In this document: in pieces, positions 31,405 through 41,352 of the stretch
Numbering within the stretch: position 1 is the first letter of the stretch
Layout of the letters: each line of letters begins with the position of its first letter
Translations under genes and position numbers: made by a program
Assembly (NCBI GenBank): GCA_029551285.1
Contig: JAKPFT010000008.1
Span: 1-57,931, forward strand
Origin: a bacterium
GTDB taxonomy: Bacteria; Ratteibacteria; UBA8468; B48-G9; DSTR01
Length of the DNA: 57,931 nt
Direction: 5' to 3'
Notes under the pieces: model-generated
Told to the model about the DNA's origin: nothing
Databases searched by the model: none
What the model saw: the letters and a program-made list of their open reading frames with translations, nothing else

Positions 31405-32285
31405 TCTTTACACTTTTTCAACCTGACTGGCCTGCGCACCATGCGGGCAACCTGCCGGTCAGAAAATTTCCAGAAGGGTTTATCCATCATCCTCTTTGCC
31501 AATATTATATCACGGTTTTGGTACACCCAGACGAGCGCTACAAGAAGATAGGGACGACAGCACCACAGAGTATGAGCGATTGACCGAATTATCAGACCAA
31601 GCGCTGTCCAGAAATTGTCGTAACAGGAGAGAAAGAAAATTATTCTGTTTCTGAACCTGAGCAAATTTACGCTCCGACGCGGGTCTCGCCTTATGGTCTC
31701 CTCGCCCCGATGATAGACGACGCTGGCCGGCACGCATAAGCTGCACCAGCCGCGTTTCCAGGCCCGGTAGCCAAGGTCCCGGTCTTCATAATAGTACTGT
31801 CCATAGATCGGATGGAACCCGCCCAGTTCCAAGAATCTTGCCCGGTGATAGGCTGTTTGTCCACCTCCGTACAACAGATAGTAGGGGGGACGCTCCGCCT
31901 TCCTTTTCTCCCCCGGACTTAAAGATAGGGAACTTACAGAAAAAATATTTTCACAGGCAAAATACTCCAGGAGAGGCTGGATGAAATCTGGAGTGACACG
32001 GACATCATTATTCAGCAGAATTACGACCCTGTGAGAACAGCTTTTTACCCCGGCGTTATAGGCGGCGCCGACAAAGTGGTTTGTCTCCAGCCGCAGTAGC
32101 CTGACCCCGGGGAATTTCTCTTTGACAAACTCTTCAGTCCCATCGGTACTTCCGTTATCCACCAGGATAATCTCATCCCCCTTGTTCCGCCCTGTTGCGG
32201 CCTGAACAACCGAAGGAAGATTTTCCTGAAGGAGCCTGCGACCATTATAACTGAGAACTACGATGGAAACAGGTTCATCCTTCAC
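31401..32285 (-). CDS. GT2 family glycosyltransferase (rhamnosyltransferase-like)
   Basis: A 294-residue GT-A enzyme: VSIVVLSYNGRRLL, LVDNGSTDGTEEF (nucleotide Asp), LLNNDVRV (DxD-type NND), and the HPIYGQYYYEDRDLGYRAWKRGW segment with the catalytic ED. A hydrophobic region near residues 220-250 may anchor it to the membrane. Similar proteins add rhamnose or other deoxyhexoses in O-chains, which fits the CDP-deoxysugar genes beside it. Overlaps GT9 stop by 11 bases. Confidence 0.9.
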   Translation of the reverse strand: MKDEPVSIVVLSYNGRRLLQENLPSVVQAATGRNKGDEIILVDNGSTDGTEEFVKEKFPGVRLLRLETNHFVGAAYNAGVKSCSHRVVILLNNDVRVTPDFIQPLLEYFACENIFSVSSLSLSPGEKRKAERPPYYLLYGGGQTAYHRARFLELGGFHPIYGQYYYEDRDLGYRAWKRGWCSLCVPASVVYHRGEETIRRDPRRSVNLLRFRNRIIFFLSCYDNFWTALGLIIRSIAHTLWCCRPYLLVALVWVYQNRDIILAKRMMDKPFWKFSDRQVARMVRRPVRLKKCKE

Positions 32286-33279
32286 TGAGTAACCTCCGGG
32301 CCTGAACCAGTACCTCCTCTGCAGAAATTGACTTCAGACACTCAAGACTGGCGCAAAATTTTCGGTAGCACGGGCTGCATGCCAGCGACCGGCTCAAGAA
32401 CCAGACATTTGGCGGACAATGGCGCCTCGGGTCAGTAGGACCAAAAAGAGCCAGCGTTCTGGTTCCAGAAGCGGCGCCAATGTGAAGAGGAGCACTGTCA
32501 GTAGTGATGAGCAACCGGGCTGTTTCAATCACCTGAACTAACTGGGAAAAGGAAGTCTTACCAGAAAGGTCAATCGCCCTCTCTGACATCAGAGAAAGGA
32601 TATGAACTGCCAGTTCTTTTTGCTCTCCAGAGCCCACGAAAATCACCAGGCACCCGGCCCTGCTTAACCCATCAGCCACAGCGGCAAAACGTTCTGGTGG
32701 CCAGCGTTTACTTGTCCATTCCGGTGATGAACCGGGGTGAATCACCACCCACGGACGGTCAATATCAAGCCCGTTGCGACTGAGAAACTCGGGAAAGCAC
32801 CTCCGACTATTTTCATCCAACCAGAGTTGAAAATCAGTTAAAATCTTTTCTGCACCCAGCCGACGCAGTAAAACTACCTGAGACTGACGTATGTCTCCAG
32901 GTAACCGGGACGGAACAGAAATCTGGTAAATGAACCTGCTCCAAAGACTGTCACTGAATCCCGCCTTTACTTTCGCACGTAAACCCATCATTAAAATCCG
33001 GGTTCGCGTGCTAACCTGGAGATTCACAGCCAGGTCAAAATGCTCTTTGTTTAGCACCCGCCAGTTGCCCTGGTAGCCACTTTCCAACCAGTGAAACCGA
33101 TGGAAAACAGGACAGGGTTCAACAATTTCACAGTACTCTCTCTTTGTGAGAAGATGAATTTCGCTTTCGGGAAAACTGGCCCCCATTGACCGAAAAAATG
33201 GAGAAGTCAGAACCAGGTCCCCGGCTGCACCTGTTTTAATAAGAAGGATTTTCCGGTAAGAAAGTTGTGCTTCGCTCAT
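32275..33279 (-). CDS. GT9 glycosyltransferase (heptosyltransferase-like)
   Basis: A 334-residue GT9 enzyme with ILLIKTGAAGDLVLTSPF, VIHPGSSPEWTSKRWP (nucleotide-binding) and LITTDSAPLHIGAASGTRTLALFGPTDP. C-terminal CSPCYRKFC is a cysteine pattern common in this family. It should transfer a heptose or related sugar in LPS core synthesis. Overlaps GT4 stop by 4 bases. Confidence 0.9.
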   Translation of the reverse strand: MSEAQLSYRKILLIKTGAAGDLVLTSPFFRSMGASFPESEIHLLTKREYCEIVEPCPVFHRFHWLESGYQGNWRVLNKEHFDLAVNLQVSTRTRILMMGLRAKVKAGFSDSLWSRFIYQISVPSRLPGDIRQSQVVLLRRLGAEKILTDFQLWLDENSRRCFPEFLSRNGLDIDRPWVVIHPGSSPEWTSKRWPPERFAAVADGLSRAGCLVIFVGSGEQKELAVHILSLMSERAIDLSGKTSFSQLVQVIETARLLITTDSAPLHIGAASGTRTLALFGPTDPRRHCPPNVWFLSRSLACSPCYRKFCASLECLKSISAEEVLVQARRLLSEG

Positions 33280-34337
33280 ACCAGTTCCCGGTATACGGCC
33301 ACCGTTTCTTCCACCATTCTCTCAGCTGAAAACTTCTGGCGCACCCAGGTGGCTGCCGCCTGGCCCATTTTTTCGCGCAGCCAATCGTTACTCAGCAGCA
33401 ACTTCAACCTTTCCACAAAAGCAGCCGCCCGCGGTTCCACCAGAAAACCTGTCTCTCCATCACGGATAACTTCCCTGACACCACCAAGAGCCGAAGCCAC
33501 TGGCACTACCCGACACCATTGAGCTTCCACCACTACCCGTCCAAATCCTTCCGGCCTGGTGAAACAGCCAGCATAGACATCTATTCTACTGAAAAAATCT
33601 TCCCGCCGCGGATTCAGCAACAGCGAAACCCGGTCTGAGAGACCATGCTCTTCAATCTCTGCTTTCAGCCGGGAAGAAGCCTTCAATCCTGCTGCTGGCA
33701 AGCCCACTCCGATAAGACCCTGGACTGGATGTCCCTCTTTTACCAGTACCTGCATTACCTTCAGGAACAACGAGAAACCCTTGCCTGTTGACCAGCGCGC
33801 CAGAGTACCTACTCGAAGATACCTGCCCGGCCGGGTCCGCTCTATCTTTCCCAGACTGATGCCATTAACTACTATCCGCAGGTGGTCATCAGAGACCTGG
33901 AAGGAACTTCTGGCATATTCTGCCAGGGCCTGGCTGACAGCAATCACCCGTTCTCCCTTTCCCATAATTTGACTGGGCCAGTGGGTATTGTAAAAACTGT
34001 GGAAGGTGGTTACCAGATGTCCGCGATTCTGGTAACGGGTTAAAAAGTACCCTACCCAGGCTGGAACCCGGCTCATGGCGTGAAGAATATCCGGCTGCCA
34101 CTGCCGGCAGAACCGGAGCAGAGAGAAAAAGGAACGGCCGAAGGAAACAGGGTCCTTGCGGTGCAAGGGCGCTTTTTTAATTACGACTCCTTCCTTTCTC
34201 AGCCGGGAAGCCAGCCTTCCCCCGTGGCTCACTACAGAGACCTGGTGGCCATGGTCAACCATACCCTTTGCCAGTTCAAAAGTACACTCCTCCACGCCAC
34301 CCTGCTCCATTTCCGGGACGAGGTAGACGATTTTCAT
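33276..34337 (-). CDS. GT4 family glycosyltransferase
   Basis: A 353-residue GT-B glycosyltransferase: VYLVPEMEQGGVEECTFELA at the start, VGTLARWSTGKGFSLFL, and FTRPEGFGRVVVEAQWCRVVP (GT4 EX7E-like region) near residue 260-280. It acts with the flanking GT9 enzymes in LPS core/O-chain synthesis. The next gene upstream ends 32 bases away. Confidence 0.9.
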   Translation of the reverse strand: MKIVYLVPEMEQGGVEECTFELAKGMVDHGHQVSVVSHGGRLASRLRKEGVVIKKAPLHRKDPVSFGRSFFSLLRFCRQWQPDILHAMSRVPAWVGYFLTRYQNRGHLVTTFHSFYNTHWPSQIMGKGERVIAVSQALAEYARSSFQVSDDHLRIVVNGISLGKIERTRPGRYLRVGTLARWSTGKGFSLFLKVMQVLVKEGHPVQGLIGVGLPAAGLKASSRLKAEIEEHGLSDRVSLLLNPRREDFFSRIDVYAGCFTRPEGFGRVVVEAQWCRVVPVASALGGVREVIRDGETGFLVEPRAAAFVERLKLLLSNDWLREKMGQAAATWVRQKFSAERMVEETVAVYRELV

Positions 34338-34369
34338 CCGGCAGGAAAACCTTTATTGATTCTCCGCGG

Positions 34370-35398
34370 CTATTCAAGGTCAAACAGGTACAATTGTTTG
34401 CCCTCATCCAGAACGAGCCGGCAGGCTTTCATAACCTGTTCAACCTCTACCGTTTTGATGCAGGTAAAATCACGACGGCACCTGACTGGACGCTGACAGG
34501 GGAAACAACTGACCTGGCCGTGAACCACCTGATTTTTCGGCCCGATTGGCCCGTAGCGATAGGGATTTCCTGGTCCATAGATGGCGACTACCGGACAACC
34601 CACCGCCACGGCTAAATGCATCGGGCCGGTATCGTTGGTGACTAACAGGTCACATCTTTCCAGTAAAGCCGCTAATTCCCGAACGCTGGTTGTGCCTGCC
34701 AGATTAACAACTTTCTGCTGGCCGATAGCCAAAGCAAGTTCTGCCGCCAGAGTTTTCTCGGCGGCACCACCAATAATGCCTATTCTGGCTTCGTACTCCT
34801 CAATCAGTTGCCGTCCGGTCTGGGCAAATTTCTCCAGCGGCCAGCGTTTCCCGGGAAAACTGGCACCCGGATTCAGACAGACAAAAACATCAGATTTTTT
34901 TATCTCCAGGGACTTCAGCAACTTTTCCGCAGCCTCCCCTTCGGAGGGATTCACAGGAAAGTGCAGAGTTATTTTCTCGGGAAGGTTGAAGAACGGCTTC
35001 AACAACTGGACCGTCCTTTCGCTTTCATGGGTGAAAATTTTATCCGAGTGAAACTCCGCCCAGAAGAAGGTCATCCGGTAGCGCGCCCTGAGGAGAAACG
35101 GAAGCAGTGAATTTCTGAAGTCAACCACGAGGTCATAGCGAGTTTTTCTGAGGTGGCTTAAGGAATGGAACCATTCCCGGGGCGAGTTTTTCCGCAAGAC
35201 ATAGTAGCGCGAAAACCAGGGATGACCGTGAGCAAATTCTCTGGCAGCCGGTCCAACCACCAGTTCTATCTCAGCCTTTTTAAAGGCATCACGAAGTATT
35301 TTCATGGCCGGAGTCAAAAGAAGGTTATCTCCCAGACAACTGGTGCCAATCAGCAAAATCTTCTTGACTGGCAAACCTGCAATATCTTTTGGGCACAT
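34370..35398 (-). CDS. GT9 glycosyltransferase (heptosyltransferase II, WaaF-like)
   Basis: A GT9 enzyme of about 342 residues starting at MCPKD (35398), a Met inside the end of the ELM1-like gene; a TTG at about 35371 directly before [10 protein letters not shown] is an alternative. Motifs: [57 protein letters not shown]. The full pattern fits lipopolysaccharide heptosyltransferase II. A C-terminal cysteine set CFPCQRPVRCRRDFTC is present. It overlaps the upstream gene by up to 49 bases. Confidence 0.9.
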   Translation of the reverse strand: MCPKDIAGLPVKKILLIGTSCLGDNLLLTPAMKILRDAFKKAEIELVVGPAAREFAHGHPWFSRYYVLRKNSPREWFHSLSHLRKTRYDLVVDFRNSLLPFLLRARYRMTFFWAEFHSDKIFTHESERTVQLLKPFFNLPEKITLHFPVNPSEGEAAEKLLKSLEIKKSDVFVCLNPGASFPGKRWPLEKFAQTGRQLIEEYEARIGIIGGAAEKTLAAELALAIGQQKVVNLAGTTSVRELAALLERCDLLVTNDTGPMHLAVAVGCPVVAIYGPGNPYRYGPIGPKNQVVHGQVSCFPCQRPVRCRRDFTCIKTVEVEQVMKACRLVLDEGKQLYLFDLE

Positions 35399-36438
35399 CT
35401 TTCTGCCTCGTTCAGGGTTTGAAACGTACAACGAAGTGATTCTGTTAGATACAAACCCAACCTTTCCAGTTCAGATTCCGGGATATAATGAGCATAGCCT
35501 TTCTGACACATTTGTTCTATGGTTCTGTCAAAAATCAGCCTTTTCTTTTTTCTTTCTACGCCAACAATGACTACCTTCCGACCACTGCTGACACTTTCGG
35601 AAATCATGTTGATGCTGTCCTCAGTCACCAGCAACAGCTCCGAGCAGGCCAGAATTCCCGGATAATGGCTCTGTCTCACTCCTTTTCCGGGATATTCCTC
35701 ATAAAGAACATTCTCCCACCTGGCCAGTTCCTGTTTGAGATATTGTACAACATCTTCCGGAGTTCGGCGCGAGGTGGTGAAGACAAAACCAACCCGACGC
35801 TCCCGGCTGTATGACTGCAGACCAGCAAGAAACTTCTTCAGCCAGCCAGGACTGAGACGGTAATTCTGGTCGTTGCCCCCCAGAAGCACGCCCACGATTT
35901 CCGAGTACCTAAAAATTCCTATCTGTTGTCCGAAAGTTCTTTTCTCTTCCTCAAGGGTTTTTCTGTCAATGTTGCTGGGCGCTCCAAGAGTTACTACAAT
36001 GTTGTCCCTGCGCACGCGGTGGCGAAGCCAGTCGTGGTAGGGAATGATCGCCAGGTCAAAAAGGGACAGGGGTACCAGCGACGGCGTCATAATCACCACC
36101 GAACAGCAACCCAGACTTCTGGCCAGAATGAGATTCACCGGAGCCAGTGACGACCCTGCTGAAAGAACACAGGCAGGTTTCCCCGTATGCCAGTCAGCAG
36201 GTTTCTTCAGCATACTCATAAGGAGTTTCCTGCCTGCTGCCCACCATTGAAACCAGCAGAATAGCGCCAGCAATTTTGGGGCTACAGGATAGTTTCCTTT
36301 GCGGGCCGGCAGCCTGTAGGTTGGTCCCCGAAAGGAGATGGACAAAACTTCAAGCTCGGCCCCGGGTACAGCCCTGGCCACCCCAAAAGCCTGAACAAAA
36401 TTTGCCCGACTTCCATCATCCAGAACCAGAATTTTCAT
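35350..36438 (-). CDS. ELM1-like (mitochondrial fission ELM1 family) protein
   Basis: A 362-residue protein from the ATG at 36438 (ATGA overlap with the hisF stop). It resembles the bacterial ELM1 family: [21 protein letters not shown] at the N-terminus, [34 protein letters not shown] and [25 protein letters not shown], the last reminiscent of GT-B glycosyltransferases of the GT9/MurG kind. In bacteria these genes are usually in LPS clusters and may be glycosyltransferases; the enzymatic role is not established. Confidence 0.85.
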   Translation of the reverse strand: MKILVLDDGSRANFVQAFGVARAVPGAELEVLSISFRGPTYRLPARKGNYPVAPKLLALFCWFQWWAAGRKLLMSMLKKPADWHTGKPACVLSAGSSLAPVNLILARSLGCCSVVIMTPSLVPLSLFDLAIIPYHDWLRHRVRRDNIVVTLGAPSNIDRKTLEEEKRTFGQQIGIFRYSEIVGVLLGGNDQNYRLSPGWLKKFLAGLQSYSRERRVGFVFTTSRRTPEDVVQYLKQELARWENVLYEEYPGKGVRQSHYPGILACSELLLVTEDSINMISESVSSGRKVVIVGVERKKKRLIFDRTIEQMCQKGYAHYIPESELERLGLYLTESLRCTFQTLNEAERCAQKILQVCQSRRFC

Positions 36439-37193
36439 AATCTTACAGGGATACCATGCTGGCAAAGAAATTCCTTCACTTCCCGGACCTGCAACTGTCG
36501 GAAATGTACCATTGAAGCCAGCAAAACCGCTGAGGCCTGTCCCTGAACAATCACCTCATAAAAATGCTTTAAAGCACCCGCGCCGCCAGAAGCAATCACC
36601 GGGATAGCAACTGAGCCGGCCACAGCGCGCGTCAGTTCACAGTCATAGCCGGCACCGGTGCCATCGCGGTCAATGCTGGTTAGAAGTATCTCCCCCGCAC
36701 CCAGCTCCTCCACCTGCCTGCTCCAGACTTTAACTGACAGCCCGGTCGGCTTCCGGCCTGCTTCTATGTAAACCTCCCAGTCTCCCGGCGCTACCTGTTT
36801 GGCGTCAATGGCCACAACGACACACTGACTGCCAAATCGTCTGGCGGCTTCCCGCACCAGTTCTGGATTTTTCACCGCCGCAGTGTTGACGGAAACTTTA
36901 TCCGCACCGGATTTCAGCAATTTTTCAATATCCGCCAGGGTGCTGATACCTCCCCCCACCGTTAACGGAATGAAAACAACCCCGGCTACCTGCTTGACTA
37001 TCTCCGTCATCGTTGCCCTGGCTTCAACAGTAGCACTGATATCCAGAAAAACCAGTTCGTCAGCCCCGTGGTTACTGTAAAAAGCCGCCTGTTTCACGGG
37101 GTCTCCGGCCGGTCTCAGTTTTTCAAAGTGAACTCCTTTCACAACCTGGCCGTTGTGAACATCCAGACAGGGAATAATTCTTTTGACCAGCAT
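36435..37193 (-). CDS. hisF: Imidazole glycerol phosphate synthase cyclase subunit
   Basis: A 252-residue (beta-alpha)8 barrel starting at the ATG at 37193 ([19 protein letters not shown]; Asp11 catalytic). VVAIDAKQ contains the second catalytic Asp, and [16 protein letters not shown] and [13 protein letters not shown] bind substrate phosphates. It closes the imidazole ring using ammonia from HisH. It lies 2 bases after hisH and overlaps an LPS-cluster gene by 4 bases, while no other his genes are nearby. Confidence 0.95.
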   Translation of the reverse strand: MLVKRIIPCLDVHNGQVVKGVHFEKLRPAGDPVKQAAFYSNHGADELVFLDISATVEARATMTEIVKQVAGVVFIPLTVGGGISTLADIEKLLKSGADKVSVNTAAVKNPELVREAARRFGSQCVVVAIDAKQVAPGDWEVYIEAGRKPTGLSVKVWSRQVEELGAGEILLTSIDRDGTGAGYDCELTRAVAGSVAIPVIASGGAGALKHFYEVIVQGQASAVLLASMVHFRQLQVREVKEFLCQHGIPVRL

Positions 37194-37195
37194 CG

Positions 37196-37810
37196 CTATC
37201 CCTCTTTTCCTTGCTGAAGAAAAGTACCTAAAAACGCCAGACCGTGGGAGCCGCTTTTTTCTGGATGAAATTGAACGCCGGCGACGTTTCGCCATCTAAT
37301 AAAGGAGGCAAAAGGGCAGCCGTACTCGGTAAGACCAGCCACTATTTCTTTCTCCTCCGGTACAACATAATAGGAGTGGGCAAAATAGAAGAAGGCATTC
37401 TGCGCCACTGCTTGCCGGTAACAACCAGCTTGGGGCTGAAAAGTTACCTGGTTCCAGCCCATGTGAGGGACAAGCAGTCCCGGCTGCCGGAAACGAACCA
37501 CCTGCCCTTTAAGGATACCCAGGCCAGCGCTCTCGCCTTCCTCGCTCCACTCAAAAAGCATCTGTAAGCCCAGACAGATTCCCAGCAGAGGTTTCCCTGC
37601 CGCTACCGTTTCCCGCAGGAGCCTATCCAGACCAAGCCTTTTCAGGTTGTCCATCCCCTGGCTGAACCCTCCCACCCCGGGCAGGATAATTCGGTCTGCC
37701 GCGCGCAATTCTTCCAGCCTGTTGGTGAGCAAAACTTCTTCCCCGAACCTGGCAGTAGCCATTACCACGCTATAAGTATTCCCTATCCCGTAGTCAATCA
37801 CGGCGGTCAT
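37196..37810 (-). CDS. hisH: Imidazole glycerol phosphate synthase glutamine amidotransferase subunit
   Basis: A 204-residue class I glutamine amidotransferase with the catalytic triad: [11 protein letters not shown] (nucleophile Cys about residue 78) and [12 protein letters not shown] (His and Glu). GIGNTYSVV and [14 protein letters not shown] are HisH-type segments. It supplies ammonia to HisF. HisH/HisF paralogs also serve acetamidino-sugar synthesis in some O-antigen clusters, but the partner N-acetyl sugar amidotransferase is not visible. Confidence 0.95.
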   Translation of the reverse strand: MTAVIDYGIGNTYSVVMATARFGEEVLLTNRLEELRAADRIILPGVGGFSQGMDNLKRLGLDRLLRETVAAGKPLLGICLGLQMLFEWSEEGESAGLGILKGQVVRFRQPGLLVPHMGWNQVTFQPQAGCYRQAVAQNAFFYFAHSYYVVPEEKEIVAGLTEYGCPFASFIRWRNVAGVQFHPEKSGSHGLAFLGTFLQQGKEG

Positions 37811-37870
37811 ATTAATTGTTCCTTACCGGTTGGTCTGCCATGCAGGAATTTCTGTTGCCGCTAAGTTATT

Positions 37871-39223
37871 TCAAAGGTATCTTCCGGTCCAGCATGACAG
37901 ACATAACCTGTCCGGCGGGAGTCCGATGGCCTGAACAAAGTCTTCCAGACTGTTATATTTCAGAGAATCAGCACCTATCAGTCGACAGATCCCTTCAATG
38001 GAATACTTCAAAGCCACCAGTTCATCATAGGAACGTGTGGAAATACCGTAACGACAGGGAGCAATCAGAGGTGGGCAGGCAATTCGCACATGGACGGCTT
38101 TTGCTCCGGCACGCTTAAGCTCCAGAACTTTGTTGCGAATCTGCGTTCCCCGCACGATGGAGTCATCACACAGAACAATCCGCTGTCCTTGTACATTATC
38201 TCTGATGACAGAAAGTTTTATCCGCGCTTCCTTTTCTCTTTCTTCCTGCATCAACGGGGTATAGCTGCGGCTGGCAAACCGGTCAATGAGAAAACTTTCC
38301 TGATAGGGTAATCCTGACTGGTGATGATAGCCTAAGGCACAACCAATCCCCGAGAAAGGAACCGGTGAGACAATATCTGCTTTCAACTTTTCCGCGGCAT
38401 CCCTTTGCGCTAACTTTATCCCGAAATTCTGACGGGCTCTGATTACCGGAATACCATCAATCACCGAATCAACCGAGGCGATATATCCCCACTCAAAAGC
38501 GCAGAAAGCCGGCCGGGGTGCTGGCACCTGTAAGACGGTCTTGAAACCATCCCCATTGAGATAAACTGTTTCGCCAGGTTTGACATCCCGCACCACTTTC
38601 AGTCCCAGGAGGTCAAACGACCTTGACTCAGAAGCGACGGCCACTGTTTTTCCAGAGTGTCCAAGAATAAGCGGTTTAAAGCCATGGCTGTCACGGGCGG
38701 CGTAGATTCCCTGAGAGGTCAGGACTACCAGACTGAAGGAACCCTTAACCTGCTGATAAATACGTTCAAGTCCCCCGGGGATGGTTTTCCCCTGAGCGAG
38801 TAACCGGCCCAGAATCTCAGTATCGGTTTCGCTGCTAAAAGCATGCCCCGAGCGGAACAACTTGCGCCGCAGGCTTTCCCGGTTGGCCACATTCCCGCTG
38901 AAAGCCAGCGCGTAGCTGCCCAGATGCGAATAAAAAACCATGGGTTGTCTTTCCTTCAGACTCACATGGCCAATTCCCCAGTTACCGCTCAGTCCCTGCA
39001 GTTCTTCCCTCGTAAAGCAGTGACGGACAAAACCAGCATGGGTCACCAGGCGGATTCCATCATCCCAGGTAGCCAGACCGCAAAAGCGCTGGCCACGGTG
39101 TTGCAGTTTAAAAATACCGTAGTAAATCTGCTCAGCCACCGGCCCACGACTGGCCCAGAGACCAAAAACTCCGCAGTTGTCAATGGTTCCGGCTGAGTGA
39201 AGAAAACAATTATCGGCCGTCAT
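37871..39223 (-). CDS. purF: Amidophosphoribosyltransferase
   Basis: A 450-residue PurF, first step of purine synthesis (PRPP + Gln to phosphoribosylamine). A short propeptide precedes the nucleophile Cys in DNCGVFGLW (Cys17). The glutaminase domain has GIGHVSLKERQP (His/Arg region), and the phosphoribosyltransferase domain has IVLCDDSIVRGTQIRN (PRPP loop, about residues 357-372). The start has GGAG 6 bases upstream. It is 21 bases after guaA subunit B. Confidence 0.95.
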   Translation of the reverse strand: MTADNCFLHSAGTIDNCGVFGLWASRGPVAEQIYYGIFKLQHRGQRFCGLATWDDGIRLVTHAGFVRHCFTREELQGLSGNWGIGHVSLKERQPMVFYSHLGSYALAFSGNVANRESLRRKLFRSGHAFSSETDTEILGRLLAQGKTIPGGLERIYQQVKGSFSLVVLTSQGIYAARDSHGFKPLILGHSGKTVAVASESRSFDLLGLKVVRDVKPGETVYLNGDGFKTVLQVPAPRPAFCAFEWGYIASVDSVIDGIPVIRARQNFGIKLAQRDAAEKLKADIVSPVPFSGIGCALGYHHQSGLPYQESFLIDRFASRSYTPLMQEEREKEARIKLSVIRDNVQGQRIVLCDDSIVRGTQIRNKVLELKRAGAKAVHVRIACPPLIAPCRYGISTRSYDELVALKYSIEGICRLIGADSLKYNSLEDFVQAIGLPPDRLCLSCWTGRYL

Positions 39224-39244
39224 TTTTTCTCCGTCCCTTTTGCT

Positions 39245-40180
39245 TCAGATATACTCAATGGTGCTGGGCGGTTTGGGCGTAATATCATAGACTACTTTGA
39301 CCAGCCCCGGGATACTTTTCAACAACCGGTCGCGCACTTTCTCCAGCTTCGGCCAGGGAATTTTGCACGGGCTGGCTTTCATGGCGTCTTTAGATTCCAC
39401 CGCTCTCAGCGCAATGATTTCTCCGAGAACTCTCTTTTCACTGACAATACCGGTGGCCCGGTCGTTTAAGAGAACCGGGAAAACCTGAAAAATAGACTCT
39501 CCCGTGATTGTTTCCTCCACAATTGAGGTGGCCAGTCTGATTTTTTCAACTCTTTCTGGCGTAACCTCACCGATAATTCTGGTGGCCAGCCCCGGACCCG
39601 GGAATGGTTTCCGATTATAGACCTTCTGCGGCAAGCCAAGGGCTTTGGCCAGTTTCCTCACATCGTCCTTGAAAAGAGTTTTTAGTGGCTCAAGAATACT
39701 CAATCCGAAAAGGGCCGGGTTAACACCAATCTGCGCCAGAACATTATGCTGGGTTTTGATTCCTTTCTGAGTTTCCACAATGTCAGCCGCGATGGTGCCC
39801 TGAATGAGGAAATCTGCGGAATAACTTCGCACCGCCTGCCCCAGGGTTTTATAAAAGATATCCCGAAAAGCCTTTCGTTTATCTTCCGGGTCCACGATTC
39901 CTTTCAGAGCCTCAAAAAAGTTCTTCTGGACATCCCACACCTGCAAATCTATCTTCTGCTTTTTCAAAGACTCAGCAACCTCACTGGCCTCGTTAGCCCT
40001 CATCAGTCCGTTATCCAGAAACAGCACAATGGCGTTTTCTCCGACGGCCCGCTGCGCCAGACAGGCGGCGACCATACTATCTACCCCTCCCGAAACCGCA
40101 CAAAGAGCCCGTCCGTCTTTGATGGCCTGCTTGAGTTCTTCCGTCTTCTCTTTAATGAACTGGGCTGTGTTCACTGCCAT
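39245..40180 (-). CDS. GMP synthetase ATP-pyrophosphatase subunit (stand-alone GuaA B subunit)
   Basis: A 311-residue protein equal to the C-terminal part of GuaA: the N-type ATP pyrophosphatase P-loop AVSGGVDSMVAACLA, FLDNGLMRANEASEV, a KPFPGPGLATRIIGEVTP segment and the dimerisation end TPKPPSTIEYI. It converts XMP to GMP with ammonia. The class I amidotransferase domain that precedes it in typical bacterial GuaA is missing; the gene starts cleanly at an ATG with GGAGG. The glutaminase subunit must be elsewhere, as in archaea and some bacteria. It is 21 bases upstream of purF. Confidence 0.92.
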   Translation of the reverse strand: MAVNTAQFIKEKTEELKQAIKDGRALCAVSGGVDSMVAACLAQRAVGENAIVLFLDNGLMRANEASEVAESLKKQKIDLQVWDVQKNFFEALKGIVDPEDKRKAFRDIFYKTLGQAVRSYSADFLIQGTIAADIVETQKGIKTQHNVLAQIGVNPALFGLSILEPLKTLFKDDVRKLAKALGLPQKVYNRKPFPGPGLATRIIGEVTPERVEKIRLATSIVEETITGESIFQVFPVLLNDRATGIVSEKRVLGEIIALRAVESKDAMKASPCKIPWPKLEKVRDRLLKSIPGLVKVVYDITPKPPSTIEYI

Positions 40181-40266
40181 ACCGCCTCCTGGTTAGTAAC
40201 TTTTACCCCATACTGCGTCTTTAATCTGGTGGCTATACGCTGGCTGACTATCGTTTTGCGCAGTTT

Positions 40267-41352
40267 TCATTCTATAAAATTTCTCAGCAGATTGTCAATT
40301 GCTACTTCCCTCCCTTTTTCATCTTCAAAAAAGGCCGCAATTCTCAAACACATAAATTTTTCCGGTGGGTCCAGCCGCCACACCTTAACCGCGTCCTTTT
40401 CTGTCATCAGCCAGCAGTCAACCCCCAGCCTTTCCCCCAGCGCAACCAGCTCCACCACATCCTGAGGCTGGTAGCAATAGTGGTCAGGGTAAGCCACGGT
40501 GAAGAGCCGTCGCGGTTGCATTTCCCGAACCAGAGCAAAAAAACTGAATGGCTGGCCAATACCAGCAAAAGCCAGGATATCCTTCCCGAAAAGGAAGTTA
40601 CCCGGGAAGGTCTTGCCCGAACGCTCTGTAATGCCCGCCTCCCGGTAATTCATGGAGAAAACAGGCCTGTGGTAACCCTTCAGCCTTTTTATCAGCGTGT
40701 CCTTTTCTTGCGCCGGAAGTAACCGGGAATTAGTTAGAATGATTACCTCCACCCTTCTTAACCGTATCGGGAGATCCCGCAACAGGCCGGCAGGAAGCAA
40801 GAATCCGTTGTCAAAAGGGTTAAGCGCATCCAGCAAGGCTATCTCCACATCTTTCTTGATATGGTAACTCTGCAGGGCATCATCAATAACCACCGCGTCA
40901 GGTTCAGTCTGACGAGCAACTATCTCCACAAGCCGGTGTTTGCTTTTTCCCTTAACAAAGAGTGTCCCGGGTAGTTTGCGCGCCAGTAAAACCACCTCGT
41001 CACCGAATTGAGACGGGTCCCTCGCCAGCCGGCCAGGCGCTAACAGGGTTGAGCCTCTGGAGCCTATCCCGGAACTGACCACTACCACCCTGGTGAATTT
41101 TCTGAAAAGATTCCTGACAATGATTTCCACCAGGGTTGTCTTGCCTGTCCCACCAGCCGTCAGGTTGCCAACTCCGACCACGAGAAAAGGATACCGTCTG
41201 GGCCGCAGGAAAAGCCGAAGGCAGGTAACTGCCAGCAGGTAAAGCAGAGAAAACGGCAGCAGCATGGCGGAAACGACTGCCCAGCAGACCGACCGCCGCC
41301 TTTGAAGGAAACTCCGGTAAAGGGCGCTAAAAAAGGGCCTGCTGGTCTTCAC
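40267..41352 (-). CDS. lpxK: Tetraacyldisaccharide 4'-kinase (LpxK)
   Basis: A 361-residue membrane-anchored P-loop kinase of lipid A synthesis, phosphorylating the 4' position. A transmembrane helix lies near residues 30-50, followed by GVGNLTAGGTGKTTLVE (Walker A); the family normally has GGTGKTP. VVIDDALQSY and LAFAGIGQPFSFF are typical of LpxK. I take a GTG at 41352 as start; the open frame continues 15 codons upstream, inside the endonuclease Q gene. It is direct evidence of a lipid A outer membrane. Confidence 0.9.
   Translation of the reverse strand: MKTSRPFFSALYRSFLQRRRSVCWAVVSAMLLPFSLLYLLAVTCLRLFLRPRRYPFLVVGVGNLTAGGTGKTTLVEIIVRNLFRKFTRVVVVSSGIGSRGSTLLAPGRLARDPSQFGDEVVLLARKLPGTLFVKGKSKHRLVEIVARQTEPDAVVIDDALQSYHIKKDVEIALLDALNPFDNGFLLPAGLLRDLPIRLRRVEVIILTNSRLLPAQEKDTLIKRLKGYHRPVFSMNYREAGITERSGKTFPGNFLFGKDILAFAGIGQPFSFFALVREMQPRRLFTVAYPDHYCYQPQDVVELVALGERLGVDCWLMTEKDAVKVWRLDPPEKFMCLRIAAFFEDEKGREVAIDNLLRNFIE

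Noticed and set aside
37811-40266. Riboswitch or PurR-type leader near purF/guaA
   Set aside because: The gaps before these genes are only 21-86 bases and show no recognisable purine riboswitch core or PurBox.
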